Shown here: one piece after another, positions 7,238 through 15,245 of the stretch | Layout of the letters: every line of letters starts with the position of its first letter | Position numbering within the stretch: the stretch's first letter is position 1 | Source: Actinoplanes sp. TFC3 | Lineage (GTDB): Bacteria; Actinomycetota; Actinomycetes; Mycobacteriales; Micromonosporaceae | NCBI RefSeq assembly: GCF_001553785.1 | Contig: NZ_LOJP01000001.1 | Coordinates: 1,949,584 to 1,992,735, forward strand | Reading direction: 5' to 3' | Length of the DNA stretch: 43,152 bases | Program-made: the position numbers and the translations under genes | The notes under the pieces: generated by a model | Databases searched by the model: none | What the model was told of the DNA's origin: nothing | Seen by the model: the letters and a program-made list of their open reading frames with translations, nothing else

Positions 7238-8033
7238 GGGCGTCGCGCAGGAAAGGCAGCAGAATCGGCAGGACCTGAGCGGCATGCATGGCTTTGAGAT
7301 GATCAGCCCCGGGAATCAGCCGTACGATCCAGCCGCGCTCGCCGAGTTCGGCCGCGTACTCGCGCAGCGGCTCGGCGATGGCCACCCGGGTGTCGCCCCA
7401 CTTCGGGCCGTAGTCGATGTTGTCGTTCTCACCGGCGAAAACGAGGCGCTGTGGTCGTACCCGGGAGAGGGCTTCTCGCTCGTCGAAGTTTTGCAGGGAT
7501 TCGTAGAGCGTGACGTATTGGCGGGTCTGGTCGGGGGTCCGGGAGATACCCGCGGCGTCCCAGTCGCCGGGCTCGACGTTCTCCGGCGCCGGCTTGTTCT
7601 CCAGGGCTGCCTGATAAGCCGCTTTCGTGACGGCAAGCATCGGGCCATAGGGCGCACCGAGCGGCGGGAAGCCGCCCATCGCCAGCGCGGTCAGCCGGTC
7701 GGTGCGAATGGCGAGTTGCAGCCCGGCGAGCGCGAGCCACGAATAGCCGTAACAGGCGAAGCGGTCCACCCCGGCCTGATCGGCGACAGCCAGCAAGCCG
7801 GCCGCCAGGTGGTCCGCAGTCAGGGTGTCCGGCTTCGGATAATCGGTGAGTTCCTTCTCGTAGTCGACGGCAATCACTTGAAAGCCGGCTTCCACGAGGG
7901 TGGCGGCGATCGTGTGCCCGGCATTGGGATCCATGCCCCACGCGCGCATTTCCTCGGCGGCCGGACCATCGACCGCAGCTATGGAGGTTGGCAGCAGAAC
8001 AGCGGGCCCGGAGCCCAGTACGGTCACATCCAT
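7227..8033 (-). CDS. Alpha/beta hydrolase
   Basis: This 268-aa protein has the alpha/beta-hydrolase fold: an early VTVLGSGPAVLLPTS segment, the nucleophile elbow GYSWLALAG (Ser near residue 97), a late VFAGENDNIDYG strand carrying the likely acid residue and GADHLKAM with the catalytic histidine. Substrate is unknown. GGAG in the palindrome stands 5 nt upstream of the ATG at 8033, a good ribosome site. It is divergent from a TetR gene across a 25-bp gap filled by a palindrome, so it is probably the regulated target. Confidence 0.85.
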   Translation of the reverse strand: MDVTVLGSGPAVLLPTSIAAVDGPAAEEMRAWGMDPNAGHTIAATLVEAGFQVIAVDYEKELTDYPKPDTLTADHLAAGLLAVADQAGVDRFACYGYSWLALAGLQLAIRTDRLTALAMGGFPPLGAPYGPMLAVTKAAYQAALENKPAPENVEPGDWDAAGISRTPDQTRQYVTLYESLQNFDEREALSRVRPQRLVFAGENDNIDYGPKWGDTRVAIAEPLREYAAELGERGWIVRLIPGADHLKAMHAAQVLPILLPFLRDALRE

Positions 8034-8037
8034 GACA

Positions 8038-8058
8038 ACTCCTTATAGTGTAAGGAGT
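8038..8058. promoter_or_regulatory. 21-bp palindromic operator between hydrolase and TetR
   Basis: Arms ACTCCTTA (8038-8045) and TAAGGAGT (8051-8058) are perfect inverted repeats with a 5-nt centre. The palindrome fills nearly the whole gap between the two start codons. It contains the hydrolase Shine-Dalgarno and a plus-strand -10 TATAGT (8044-8049) for the TetR gene. A TetR dimer here would silence both genes. Confidence 0.7.
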
Positions 8059-8745
8059 ATGGTATACGACGACCACGTACGCCGCCTCTGGCGTCATCGC
8101 GGCACCACCCTGCCGACGCCTCGGCGCGGCCCCCGTCAGCAGCTTGACCTCGATGAGCTCCTCGCAGCCGGCATCGAGATCGCCGACGATCGAGGGCTCG
8201 CCGCGGTTTCCACGCGTTCGATAGCGGCGCGTTTCGGGAAGACGCCGATGGCGCTGTATCCGTACGTCGGAACCAAGGAAAACCTGCTCGCCCTCATGCA
8301 GGACCAAGCGAGCGCTCTGCCGTCATGGCCGGATCCGGGCCCTGATCTCGCTGCCGATCTGCAAGCCTGGGCCCTCGCCTTGTTCGCGTTGTACCTGCGT
8401 CATCCATGGCTGGCCTCACGGCCCTGGTCCCAGGCAACGCAAGGCCCCAACGAACAGGACTGGCTCGAACGGCTCCTGCAGATTTTTCAGCGCTGGAAAG
8501 TCCGCAATCCCGCCGCAATCACCATCCTGTACGCCACGGTGCGCTCCTGCGCCGAAACCGCCGCTGCTTACGAGACGATCGACCCGGCGCAGTGGCTGGC
8601 GGTCCACAATCAGCTACCCGATCTTCGCGAGCGCTATCCGCTTTCCACCAGCCTGGAACCCGTCTCCCCCGATTGGCGCGAAGCTCCCCGCGCGGCCGTC
8701 ATCAAGGCCGTCGAGGTCCTTGCCCGGGGCATGTCTCTAAGATGA
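8059..8745 (+). CDS. TetR/AcrR family regulator
   Basis: This 228-aa regulator has an N-terminal TetR HTH (about 28-80: LDELLAAGIEIADDRGLAAV, STRSIAARFGKTPMALYPYV) and a C-terminal TetR_C-type ligand domain with ALYLRHPWLASRPWSQ and YATVRSCAETAA. The ATG at 8059 is chosen because it follows the operator and a -10 TATAGT; the GGAG there is only 1 nt from the ATG, too close to act as a ribosome site, so leaderless translation is likely. Frames extending upstream would run through the divergent hydrolase gene. Probable autorepressor and repressor of that hydrolase. Confidence 0.85.
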   Translation: MVYDDHVRRLWRHRGTTLPTPRRGPRQQLDLDELLAAGIEIADDRGLAAVSTRSIAARFGKTPMALYPYVGTKENLLALMQDQASALPSWPDPGPDLAADLQAWALALFALYLRHPWLASRPWSQATQGPNEQDWLERLLQIFQRWKVRNPAAITILYATVRSCAETAAAYETIDPAQWLAVHNQLPDLRERYPLSTSLEPVSPDWREAPRAAVIKAVEVLARGMSLR

Positions 8746-8784
8746 ACAGCTTCCGCATCCGCTCTTCATTCCGGAGTGCCCGCC

Positions 8785-10320
8785 ATGGCCCCCGATACCG
8801 CCACGTCCGCGAGCGCAACCAGTGACGTAGCCGGCGGCGAGGAGGCCCCGGCCAGCGCCGGTCGGCGGCTGCGCGAATCGGTGCCGCTGCGCATTGCCCT
8901 GCCCCCGTTCGTCGTCACCCTGATCGTAATGCTGATCGGCCTCGGCGACCGGCAATTATGGCGCGACGAAAACGCGACCTGGTGGGCCAGCACGCTGTCC
9001 TTCGGCGATCTGCGCAAGCTCGTCGAAACCGTGGATGTCGTCCTGCTTCCCTACTACGTGCTCATGCACGGCTGGATCGCCATCTTCGGCGACTCCGAGA
9101 CGGCCCTGCGCCTGCCCTCGGCCCTGTTCATGGCCCTCGCCGCCGCCGTCATCGCCCTGATCGGGCGACGCCTGTCCGACCCGGCAACAGGTCTTGTCGC
9201 AGGGCTTCTGGTGCCGGTCGTTCCGGTCATTTCCCGGTACGGCCAAGAAGCGCGCCCGTACGCAATGGCGATGCTTGCCTCGGTGACCGCGGTGTGGTTG
9301 TTGCTGCGCGCGATCGAACGGCCCACTGTTTGGCGCTGGCTCGGGTACGCGGTGGCGGTGGCGTGGATCGGCTGCAGCCACGTTGTCGCATTGATGGCTC
9401 TCGCCGCGCATTTCGTGCTGGTTCTATGGGCGTACTTGACCACCAAGAAGCGGGCCTTGGCCGGCTGGCCGGCCGCGGTGCTGCTGGCGGTCCTGGCAAT
9501 CTCGCCGCTCGTGCTGCGCGGGCAGAGCCAAGGCAAGCAGATCTCGTGGATCCCCGACGCCACCTGGGAGCGGGTGCAGCAGTTCCCCGGCGAGGTCTTC
9601 ATGAGCTTCGCGGTTGCCGGGTTCTTCCTCGTCGTGGGGCTGGGCGCGCTGGCCGTGACGGCGTTCGAGAAGCGCGCCTGGACGGCTGGATTCCTGGCGG
9701 TGTGGACGCTGCTGCCGCCGCTGATCGCGTACGTGACGTTCGACGAGTTTCACTTCTTCTACCCGCGCTACCTGCTGTTCACGGTGCCGGCGTGGATTCT
9801 GCTCGGCGGGTTCGCCCTACGCCGGCTGGCCGGATCAGAAACGGTCACCACGCTCGCCGCGGTGACGGTGGTGGCGGCGGCCGGGCTCGCCTTCGCCGGG
9901 TGGGACCAGCAAGCGAAGGTTCGCAGTAACGCCGTGGAGAGCGAATACTCGTTCCGCGCGGCCGCCGCGTTCATCCGCGAACGCCAGCAACCCGGCGACG
10001 GCATCATCTTCACCGGCTACCCGTACCTGCACCGCGGTTTCCGCTACGAATGGCGTGACGAGCCGGCGCCCCAGCAGCCCCGCGAAATCCTGGTCGACCA
10101 GCCCGCCGGCCAGGCCTACTCGTGGGTGCACCCCGCCTGCCGTGACACCAGAGCGTGCCTGGGCGCCACCGAGCGCATCTGGCTGGTGTCCTCGGACCCG
10201 TCCGGCAAGCCGCTCGACCCGCTCCCGGCAAACCAGCAGAAGGTTGTCACTGACCTTTACGTCGTGGCGCAACGCACGGTCTTCCACCGCCTGTGGGTGT
10301 CGGAGTTGATCAAGAAGTAA
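8785..10320 (+). CDS. Polytopic GT-C glycosyltransferase (family 39-like)
   Basis: This 511-aa membrane protein has about ten hydrophobic helices and, after the first, the acidic loop motif LWRDENATWW (Asp61-Glu62), as in GT-C enzymes that use lipid-linked sugars (GT39/GT83-like). Further landmarks are SRYGQEARPYAMAML and FYPRYLLFTVPAW, with a soluble C-terminal domain containing RYEWRDE. Acceptor and donor are unknown. GGAG at 8773-8776 stands 8 nt before the ATG at 8785; a GTG at 8776 is less likely. It ends 9 bp before the carotenoid genes, so it may share their transcript, but a role in carotenoid modification is only a guess. Confidence 0.8.
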   Translation: MAPDTATSASATSDVAGGEEAPASAGRRLRESVPLRIALPPFVVTLIVMLIGLGDRQLWRDENATWWASTLSFGDLRKLVETVDVVLLPYYVLMHGWIAIFGDSETALRLPSALFMALAAAVIALIGRRLSDPATGLVAGLLVPVVPVISRYGQEARPYAMAMLASVTAVWLLLRAIERPTVWRWLGYAVAVAWIGCSHVVALMALAAHFVLVLWAYLTTKKRALAGWPAAVLLAVLAISPLVLRGQSQGKQISWIPDATWERVQQFPGEVFMSFAVAGFFLVVGLGALAVTAFEKRAWTAGFLAVWTLLPPLIAYVTFDEFHFFYPRYLLFTVPAWILLGGFALRRLAGSETVTTLAAVTVVAAAGLAFAGWDQQAKVRSNAVESEYSFRAAAAFIRERQQPGDGIIFTGYPYLHRGFRYEWRDEPAPQQPREILVDQPAGQAYSWVHPACRDTRACLGATERIWLVSSDPSGKPLDPLPANQQKVVTDLYVVAQRTVFHRLWVSELIKK

Positions 10321-10329
10321 CGTTCAGGG

Positions 10330-11094
10330 ATGAACGCATCCCCGCCGCTGGTCACGCTGCACGTATGGCGAGTCCCCCGGCGTGCGCTGGGCGGCGCTCT
10401 CACCCGGATGGCGCTCGACCCGCGCCGGTTGCGCCGCCTGCCGGGGGTACGGTTCGGCAAGCTTCTCGGCACCGGAACCGGCCTGAGCTTCGGGCCGGGC
10501 GACGCCGATCTGACCCGGTACGCGGCAGTGGTCTCCTGGGATGCCGCGGACGGCGGAGACCTGGGTGTGGTGGGCGCAGCCTGGGATCGGCTCGCGCAGA
10601 GCAGCGCCCGTGTCGACCTGACGCCGATCATGAGCCACGGCGGTTGGTCGGGGCAGAAACCCTTCGGGGAAAGCAGCCGCCGCCCGGCCAGCCGCCCACC
10701 GGGAACAGCCAGCACAGATGCGGGTGAGCCGGCCGGGGGCTTTGGACGTACCGGGGAAATGGTTCTGGCTTTGACCCGGGCTCGGTTGCGGGCGGTCAAG
10801 GCTCTGACGTTCTGGAATGCCGTGCCGCCGGTTGCCAGGGAGCTGGCGGGATCTCCAGGGTTGCTGGCGCGGTTCGGGGTCGGGGAGGCGCCCGTGGGGT
10901 GGCAGGGAACCGTGAGTGTGTGGCGCAGCTCGGCGGACCTGACGACGTTCGCGTACCGTCAGCCGGAGCACCGTGCGGTGATCGAGCGGACAGCGGCCGT
11001 GGGCTGGTATGCGGAGGACTTGTTCGCGCGGTTTGCGGTGCGGGACATCAGCGGCGACAGGGCCGTGCTGGGCTGGCGGGAAGGAGAGCGATGA
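10330..11094 (+). CDS. crtA: CrtA-like (spheroidene monooxygenase-type) protein
   Basis: This 254-aa protein resembles the spheroidene monooxygenase (CrtA) family: VTLHVWRVPRRALGGAL, RLPGVRFGKLLGTG, LTPIMSHGGWSGQKPFG, VLALTRARLRAVKALTFW, GEAPVGWQGTVSVWRS, FAYRQPEHRAVIERT and WYAEDLFARFAV. CrtA enzymes introduce oxygen at a carotenoid end or chain position; the exact reaction here is unknown. A Pro/Ser/Gly-rich insert (about 118-138) is a linker. The stop overlaps the ATG of the next gene (ATGA), and five genes follow one another without gaps, supporting a carotenoid-tailoring operon. Confidence 0.8.
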   Translation: MNASPPLVTLHVWRVPRRALGGALTRMALDPRRLRRLPGVRFGKLLGTGTGLSFGPGDADLTRYAAVVSWDAADGGDLGVVGAAWDRLAQSSARVDLTPIMSHGGWSGQKPFGESSRRPASRPPGTASTDAGEPAGGFGRTGEMVLALTRARLRAVKALTFWNAVPPVARELAGSPGLLARFGVGEAPVGWQGTVSVWRSSADLTTFAYRQPEHRAVIERTAAVGWYAEDLFARFAVRDISGDRAVLGWREGER

Positions 11095-11672
11095 GGCTCG
11101 TCCCCTGGCAACCGGACGACATGCTCCGGCGGCTGGACGACGTGGTGAGCGTGTACGGCGAGGCGATGGGTTACCGCTCCGAGCTGTTGCAGACGCGCCG
11201 CGGGTACATCGGTGCGCATGTGCGCCGGGCTGGGTTCCGGGCGGTGGCGACGTTGACCACCGAGGGTCAGCTTGCCGGATTCGGTTACGGCTACGCGTCG
11301 GGCACCGGACAGTGGTGGCATGACCAGGTCCGGTCCGCTCTCGACGACACCGACCGGCACCGCTGGCTCGGCAACTGCTTCGAGGTCGTCGAGCTGCACG
11401 TGCGGCCCAGCGCCCAAGGTCACGGCATCGGCGCCCGGCAGTTGCGCGCGCTGCTCGCGATGGCCGAAGGCGAGACTGTTCTTCTGTCGACGCCGGAGGC
11501 CGATGAACAGCAATCGCGTGCGTGGCGGTTGTATCGGCGCTTCGGCTTCGAGGATGTGCTGCGGCAGTTCTACTTTCCCGGCGACGAGCGGGCGTTCGCG
11601 ATCCTGGGCCGCGAACTGCCGTTGACCGAGCGCGCGCCGGCCGAGGACGCCCCGAGGATCGTCGGCATCTGA
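11091..11672 (+). CDS. GNAT family N-acetyltransferase in carotenoid operon
   Basis: This 193-aa protein has the GNAT fold: VATLTTEGQLAGFGYGYASG (beta strands), EVVELHVRPSAQGHGIGARQ (acetyl-CoA loop, Q/R-x-x-G-x-G/A in QGHGIG) and AWRLYRRFGFED near the C-terminus. The ATG at 11091 overlaps the stop of the CrtA-like gene by 4 bp. Its tight coupling inside the carotenoid cluster suggests acylation of a pathway metabolite or a regulatory protein; no direct evidence for a substrate is visible. Confidence 0.85.
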   Translation: MRLVPWQPDDMLRRLDDVVSVYGEAMGYRSELLQTRRGYIGAHVRRAGFRAVATLTTEGQLAGFGYGYASGTGQWWHDQVRSALDDTDRHRWLGNCFEVVELHVRPSAQGHGIGARQLRALLAMAEGETVLLSTPEADEQQSRAWRLYRRFGFEDVLRQFYFPGDERAFAILGRELPLTERAPAEDAPRIVGI

Positions 11673-12479
11673 ATGCTGTCCACCTCCCTGGCGTCGCAGA
11701 GGTTCTCCACTGTCGCCAAGACCGGCAGGGGCCTCTGGGCGTTGCTCGGGCTGCTGATCCTGGTGCAGATCAGCTACCCGCTGACCAGTGGTTCGGTGCG
11801 GGCCGCGATGACGGTGCTGACGGTGCTGCTCGGCTACCTGCTGTCGGTGGCGCACGCGGCTTGGAGCCGGGGGGCGCGGGCGGCGGTAGCGCTGGTTGCC
11901 ACGGCCACGCTCGGTGGGTTTGCGGTGGAGGCGATCGGGGTTGCTACCGGCTTTCCTTTCGGTACGTACAACTACTCCGGTCAACTCGGTCCCAAGGTGC
12001 TCGGCGTTCCGCTGATCATCCCGCTGGCCTGGACCTGGATGGCCTGGCCGGCCTGGCTCGCGGCGCTGCGACTGGCCCGCTCGGCGTGGGCGCGCGTGGT
12101 GGTGGCAGCGCTCGGGCTGGCCGCGTGGGACCTGTTCCTCGACCCGCAGATGGTGGCCGAGCACTACTGGACGTGGAACTCCCCCACCCCGGCGCTGCCC
12201 GGCGTACCCGGCATTCCGATCGGCAACTATGCCGGCTGGCTCGGGTTCGCGCTGGTCCTGATGGTCGTGCTGCGCTACGCCGTCGGGCCGTGCGAGAAAC
12301 AGCCCGAAGACGCTTCGATGCTCGCGTTGTGGCTCTGGACCTACGCTTCCTCCGTGCTCGCCCACGCGGTCTTCCTCGGGCTGCCGTGGTCCGCGCTGTG
12401 GGGTGGCGTTCTGATGGGTGCAGTGGTCCTTCCGCTGGCCCTTCCGCTGGCCCTTCCACTGGTCCGAAGACGCCCATGA
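11673..12479 (+). CDS. cruF: CruF-type carotenoid 1',2'-hydratase (DUF422)
   Basis: This 268-aa integral membrane protein matches the DUF422 carotenoid biosynthesis family that includes CruF: a hydrophobic N-terminus, FAVEAIGVATGFPFGTYNYS, VPLIIPLAWTWMAWPAW, WDLFLDPQMVAEHYWTW and GIPIGNYAGWLGF. CruF hydrates the psi end of carotenoids to give a 1'-hydroxyl that CruG or similar enzymes then glycosylate. The ATG follows the previous stop directly, and the stop overlaps the ATG of the glycosyltransferase. The C-terminus is a short tandem repeat (LPLALPLALPLV) that is probably not functional. Confidence 0.85.
   Translation: MLSTSLASQRFSTVAKTGRGLWALLGLLILVQISYPLTSGSVRAAMTVLTVLLGYLLSVAHAAWSRGARAAVALVATATLGGFAVEAIGVATGFPFGTYNYSGQLGPKVLGVPLIIPLAWTWMAWPAWLAALRLARSAWARVVVAALGLAAWDLFLDPQMVAEHYWTWNSPTPALPGVPGIPIGNYAGWLGFALVLMVVLRYAVGPCEKQPEDASMLALWLWTYASSVLAHAVFLGLPWSALWGGVLMGAVVLPLALPLALPLVRRRP
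12428..12463 (+). repeat. Three 12-bp tandem repeats in the cruF 3' end
   Basis: Units CCTTCCGCTGGC at 12428-12439 and 12440-12451, and CCTTCCACTGGT at 12452-12463, encode the LPLALPLALPLV tail of the CruF-like protein. Multiples of 12 bp keep the frame, so copy number could vary without disrupting the gene. Confidence 0.8.
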
Positions 12480-13570
12480 CATGGCTCGCTGTGCTGCCGT
12501 GGGTGGCGCTCACCGGGCACACGCTCGTCAATGCGGCTCGGCTGCGCCGTCCGGTGCGGGGAGCCAATGTCACCGAGCGCGTTGCTGTGCTGCTGCCACT
12601 GCGTGACGAGGCCGAGCGGGTGACGCCGTGCCTCGAGTCGTTGCTGGGTCAGCGCGGCATCCCCGAGTTGCACATTTTCGTGCTGGACGACGGTTCCACC
12701 GACGGCACCGCGGAGGTGGTCCGCGCGGTGGCCGGTGACAAGGTGCACGTGCTGACCGGTGAGCCGCTGCCGCCGGGATGGTTGGGCAAGCCGCACGCGT
12801 GCGCCCAATTGGCCGCGGCGGCGAGCGGTGCGGACGTGCTCGTGTTCGTCGACGCCGACGTGGTTCTCGAGCCGGATGCGATCGCCGGTGGCGTGGCGTT
12901 GTTGCGATCGGCGCAGGTGACGCTGCTGTCGCCGTATCCGAAAATCCTGGGCGCCGGTCGGCTCGTACAGCCACTTCTGCAGTGGTCGTGGCTGACATTT
13001 CTTCCGGTACGGGCAATGGAACGCTCCCCGCGACCCTCGCTCGCGGCCGCCGGTGGGCAGTGGCTGGTCGTTGACCGGGCCGGTTATGAGCAGGCCGGTG
13101 GGCACGCGTCGGTGCGCGCCGATGTGCTCGAGGACATCGGGCTGGCCCGATCGGTCAAACGTGGCGGCGGACAGATCGCGATCGCCGACGGGTCCCGCCT
13201 GGCCGGCTGTCTCATGTACTCCTCGTGGCGGGAGCTCGCCGACGGTTACAGCAAGTCGCTGTGGGCCTCGTTCGGCTCCCCGGCCGGGGCAACCGCCGTC
13301 GTGGCCATGCTGCTTTTGCTGTACGCCGCCCCGCCCGTTGCCGCCGCCGGGTTCGCGATCGCCGGGCGGTGGGAGCAGGCGGCGATGGCGCTTTGTGCGT
13401 ACGGGATGGGTGTTGCCGGAAGAATGATCACGGCGGCCGCGACGGGCGGGCGGATCTGGCCCGACCCGCTGGCCCAGCCGATCTCGATCGTGCTGTTCGC
13501 GGGGCTGGTGATGCGCTCGTTCCGGCGCCGCCGCCGCGGGCAACTGACCTGGCGAGGGCGAACGGTATGA
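12476..13570 (+). CDS. cruG: CruG-like family 2 glycosyltransferase
   Basis: This 364-aa membrane-associated family 2 glycosyltransferase has an N-terminal helix, VAVLLPLRDEAERVTPCLES, the DDGSTDGT nucleotide-sugar motif, VFVDADVVLEPDA with the DxD metal site, VLEDIGLARS (catalytic ED) and GYSKSLW in place of QxxRW, then C-terminal helices. Next to cruF and a CrtI-family desaturase it fits CruG, which adds a sugar to the 2'- or 1'-hydroxyl of a hydrated carotenoid. The ATG at 12476 overlaps the cruF stop and its own stop overlaps the next ATG, indicating coupled translation. Confidence 0.8.
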   Translation: MTWLAVLPWVALTGHTLVNAARLRRPVRGANVTERVAVLLPLRDEAERVTPCLESLLGQRGIPELHIFVLDDGSTDGTAEVVRAVAGDKVHVLTGEPLPPGWLGKPHACAQLAAAASGADVLVFVDADVVLEPDAIAGGVALLRSAQVTLLSPYPKILGAGRLVQPLLQWSWLTFLPVRAMERSPRPSLAAAGGQWLVVDRAGYEQAGGHASVRADVLEDIGLARSVKRGGGQIAIADGSRLAGCLMYSSWRELADGYSKSLWASFGSPAGATAVVAMLLLLYAAPPVAAAGFAIAGRWEQAAMALCAYGMGVAGRMITAAATGGRIWPDPLAQPISIVLFAGLVMRSFRRRRRGQLTWRGRTV

Positions 13571-15006
13571 GCACAATCGTGGTGGTCGGCGCGGGCGTTG
13601 GCGGGCTTGCCTCGGCGATCCGGCTCGCCGAGGCCGGACACACGGTCACTGTGCATGAAAGCGCGCCCACGCTCGGCGGCAAACTGGGCCGGTACGAGCG
13701 TGACGGCTTTCTGTTCGACACCGGACCGAGCCTGTTGACTCTGCCGCAGGTGTTCGCCGACCTGGGTCTGCATCTCGACACCGAGGCGTTGGATCCGGTG
13801 GTGCGCCACGTTTTCCCCGACGGTTCGGTGCTGGATTCGTCGTCGGATCCGGACGTGTTCCGCGAACGAATTGCCGACGCTTTCGGGGCCGCCGCAGCCG
13901 CCGATTGGTCGCGGTTCTGGGCTCGCGCGCAACGAATTTGGAACGCGTCGTGGCACTCCGTACTGCAGCGGGAGGTGTCCGCGAGCACGCTGGCCCGGCT
14001 GTCGTGGCGGGTACCGGACCTGCTGGCTATTGCGCCGGGGCGGTCACTGCGCGGGCTCGGGTATCGGTATCTGCGTGACTGGCGGTTACGGATGCTGCTT
14101 GATCGCTACGCCACGTACACCGGCGCCGATCCCCGGCGGGCGCCCGCCGCGCTGGCAGCTGTGCCGTACGCGGAGCTGGCCTTCGGCGGTTGGTACCTGC
14201 CGGGCGGCCTCGGTGTGCTGGCTCCGGCGCTGTCCTCCCGGTGCGCTGCGCTCGGCGTGCGGATCGTGACGTCGTCGCCGGTCACGTCGATCACCACGGT
14301 CGCGGGTCAGGTGACCGGGGTTGTCGCCGCCGGCACCTTCGAACCGGCGGACATCGTCGTCTCCGATGTGGACGCGGCCACCCTGTACCGCACGCTGCTG
14401 CCCACGCCGTCCCGCCTGGCGACGTTGTCCGACCGCAGCCTCGCCGGATTCGTCATGCTCCTCGGCGTCGAAGGGTCAACACCCCAGCTCGCCCATCACA
14501 CAGTGTTCTTCCCCCGCAACTACAACGCGGAGTTCAACGCCGTCTTCGGCAACCCCGCGCAAGGCCGCCGCGCCCGACCGGCCTCCCACCCGGCCATCTT
14601 CATCACCCGAGCCGCCGACTCCGCCGTCCATCCCCCCGGCGCCGAGGCGTGGTTCGTGCTGGTCAACGCCCCCCGGCACGGCACGGCGGCGGGTGCGGTG
14701 GACTGGCAGAGGCCCGGGTTGGCGTCGGCTTACGCAGACCATTTGCTGGGCGTGCTGGCCGCGCGCGGTCTCGACGTCCGCGACCGGGTGCGGTTCCTGG
14801 AAACCCGCACGCCCGCCGATCTGGCTGCGGCAACTGCGGCTCCCGGCGGTGCCATTTACGGTACGGCCGGAGGTCTGCTGCGACCGGCCAACCGCGGCCC
14901 GGTCGACGGGTTGTACCTGGTGGGCGGGTCGGCGCACCCGGGTGGAGGGTTACCGATGGTGACGCTGTCCGCCAAGATCGTCGCGGACGGGATCGGGCCG
15001 GCTTGA
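13567..15006 (+). CDS. CrtD/CrtI-family carotenoid desaturase
   Basis: This 479-aa FAD enzyme of the phytoene-desaturase family has the N-terminal dinucleotide fold VVVGAGVGGLASAIRLAEAG, GGKLGRYERDGFLFDTGPSL, a central region with GGWYLPGGLGVLAPAL, and the diagnostic C-terminal GGSAHPGGGLPMV. Position after cruF and cruG favours a CrtD-type 3',4'-desaturase (hydroxyneurosporene desaturase-like) rather than the primary CrtI, but sequence alone does not separate them. It ends the operon. The genes for geranylgeranyl-PP condensation and phytoene synthesis (crtB, crtI) are not nearby; a prenyl synthase is at 31682. Confidence 0.85.
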   Translation: MSTIVVVGAGVGGLASAIRLAEAGHTVTVHESAPTLGGKLGRYERDGFLFDTGPSLLTLPQVFADLGLHLDTEALDPVVRHVFPDGSVLDSSSDPDVFRERIADAFGAAAAADWSRFWARAQRIWNASWHSVLQREVSASTLARLSWRVPDLLAIAPGRSLRGLGYRYLRDWRLRMLLDRYATYTGADPRRAPAALAAVPYAELAFGGWYLPGGLGVLAPALSSRCAALGVRIVTSSPVTSITTVAGQVTGVVAAGTFEPADIVVSDVDAATLYRTLLPTPSRLATLSDRSLAGFVMLLGVEGSTPQLAHHTVFFPRNYNAEFNAVFGNPAQGRRARPASHPAIFITRAADSAVHPPGAEAWFVLVNAPRHGTAAGAVDWQRPGLASAYADHLLGVLAARGLDVRDRVRFLETRTPADLAAATAAPGGAIYGTAGGLLRPANRGPVDGLYLVGGSAHPGGGLPMVTLSAKIVADGIGPA

Positions 15007-15245
15007 ATTCCCCGTCGCCGCCGGGATTGCTGGTTTCCGCAACGCCGCTGGTCGCTGATTCCGCTCACCATCACGAGCCCTATGGACTCCGGCAAGACCT
15101 GCGGTTGCAAGGTCACACGCGGTTCGGGTACCGCGTGGGCGCCCACGCGTAGCGTTTGGAACCTTCACTAATTGCTGGTGACGTCGTGTGGGGCTCGGCG
15201 ACATCGCCACAACGCAGCGTTACCGGCGGCTTGTAGGCTCACCTG

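Noticed and set aside
15081..15170. 28-aa frame with a Cys-Gly-Cys motif (MDSGKTCGCKVTRGSG...) and a GACCT/AGGTC dyad
   Set aside because: Very short, no ribosome site, no recognised family; the dyad is too weak to call a MerR-type operator.
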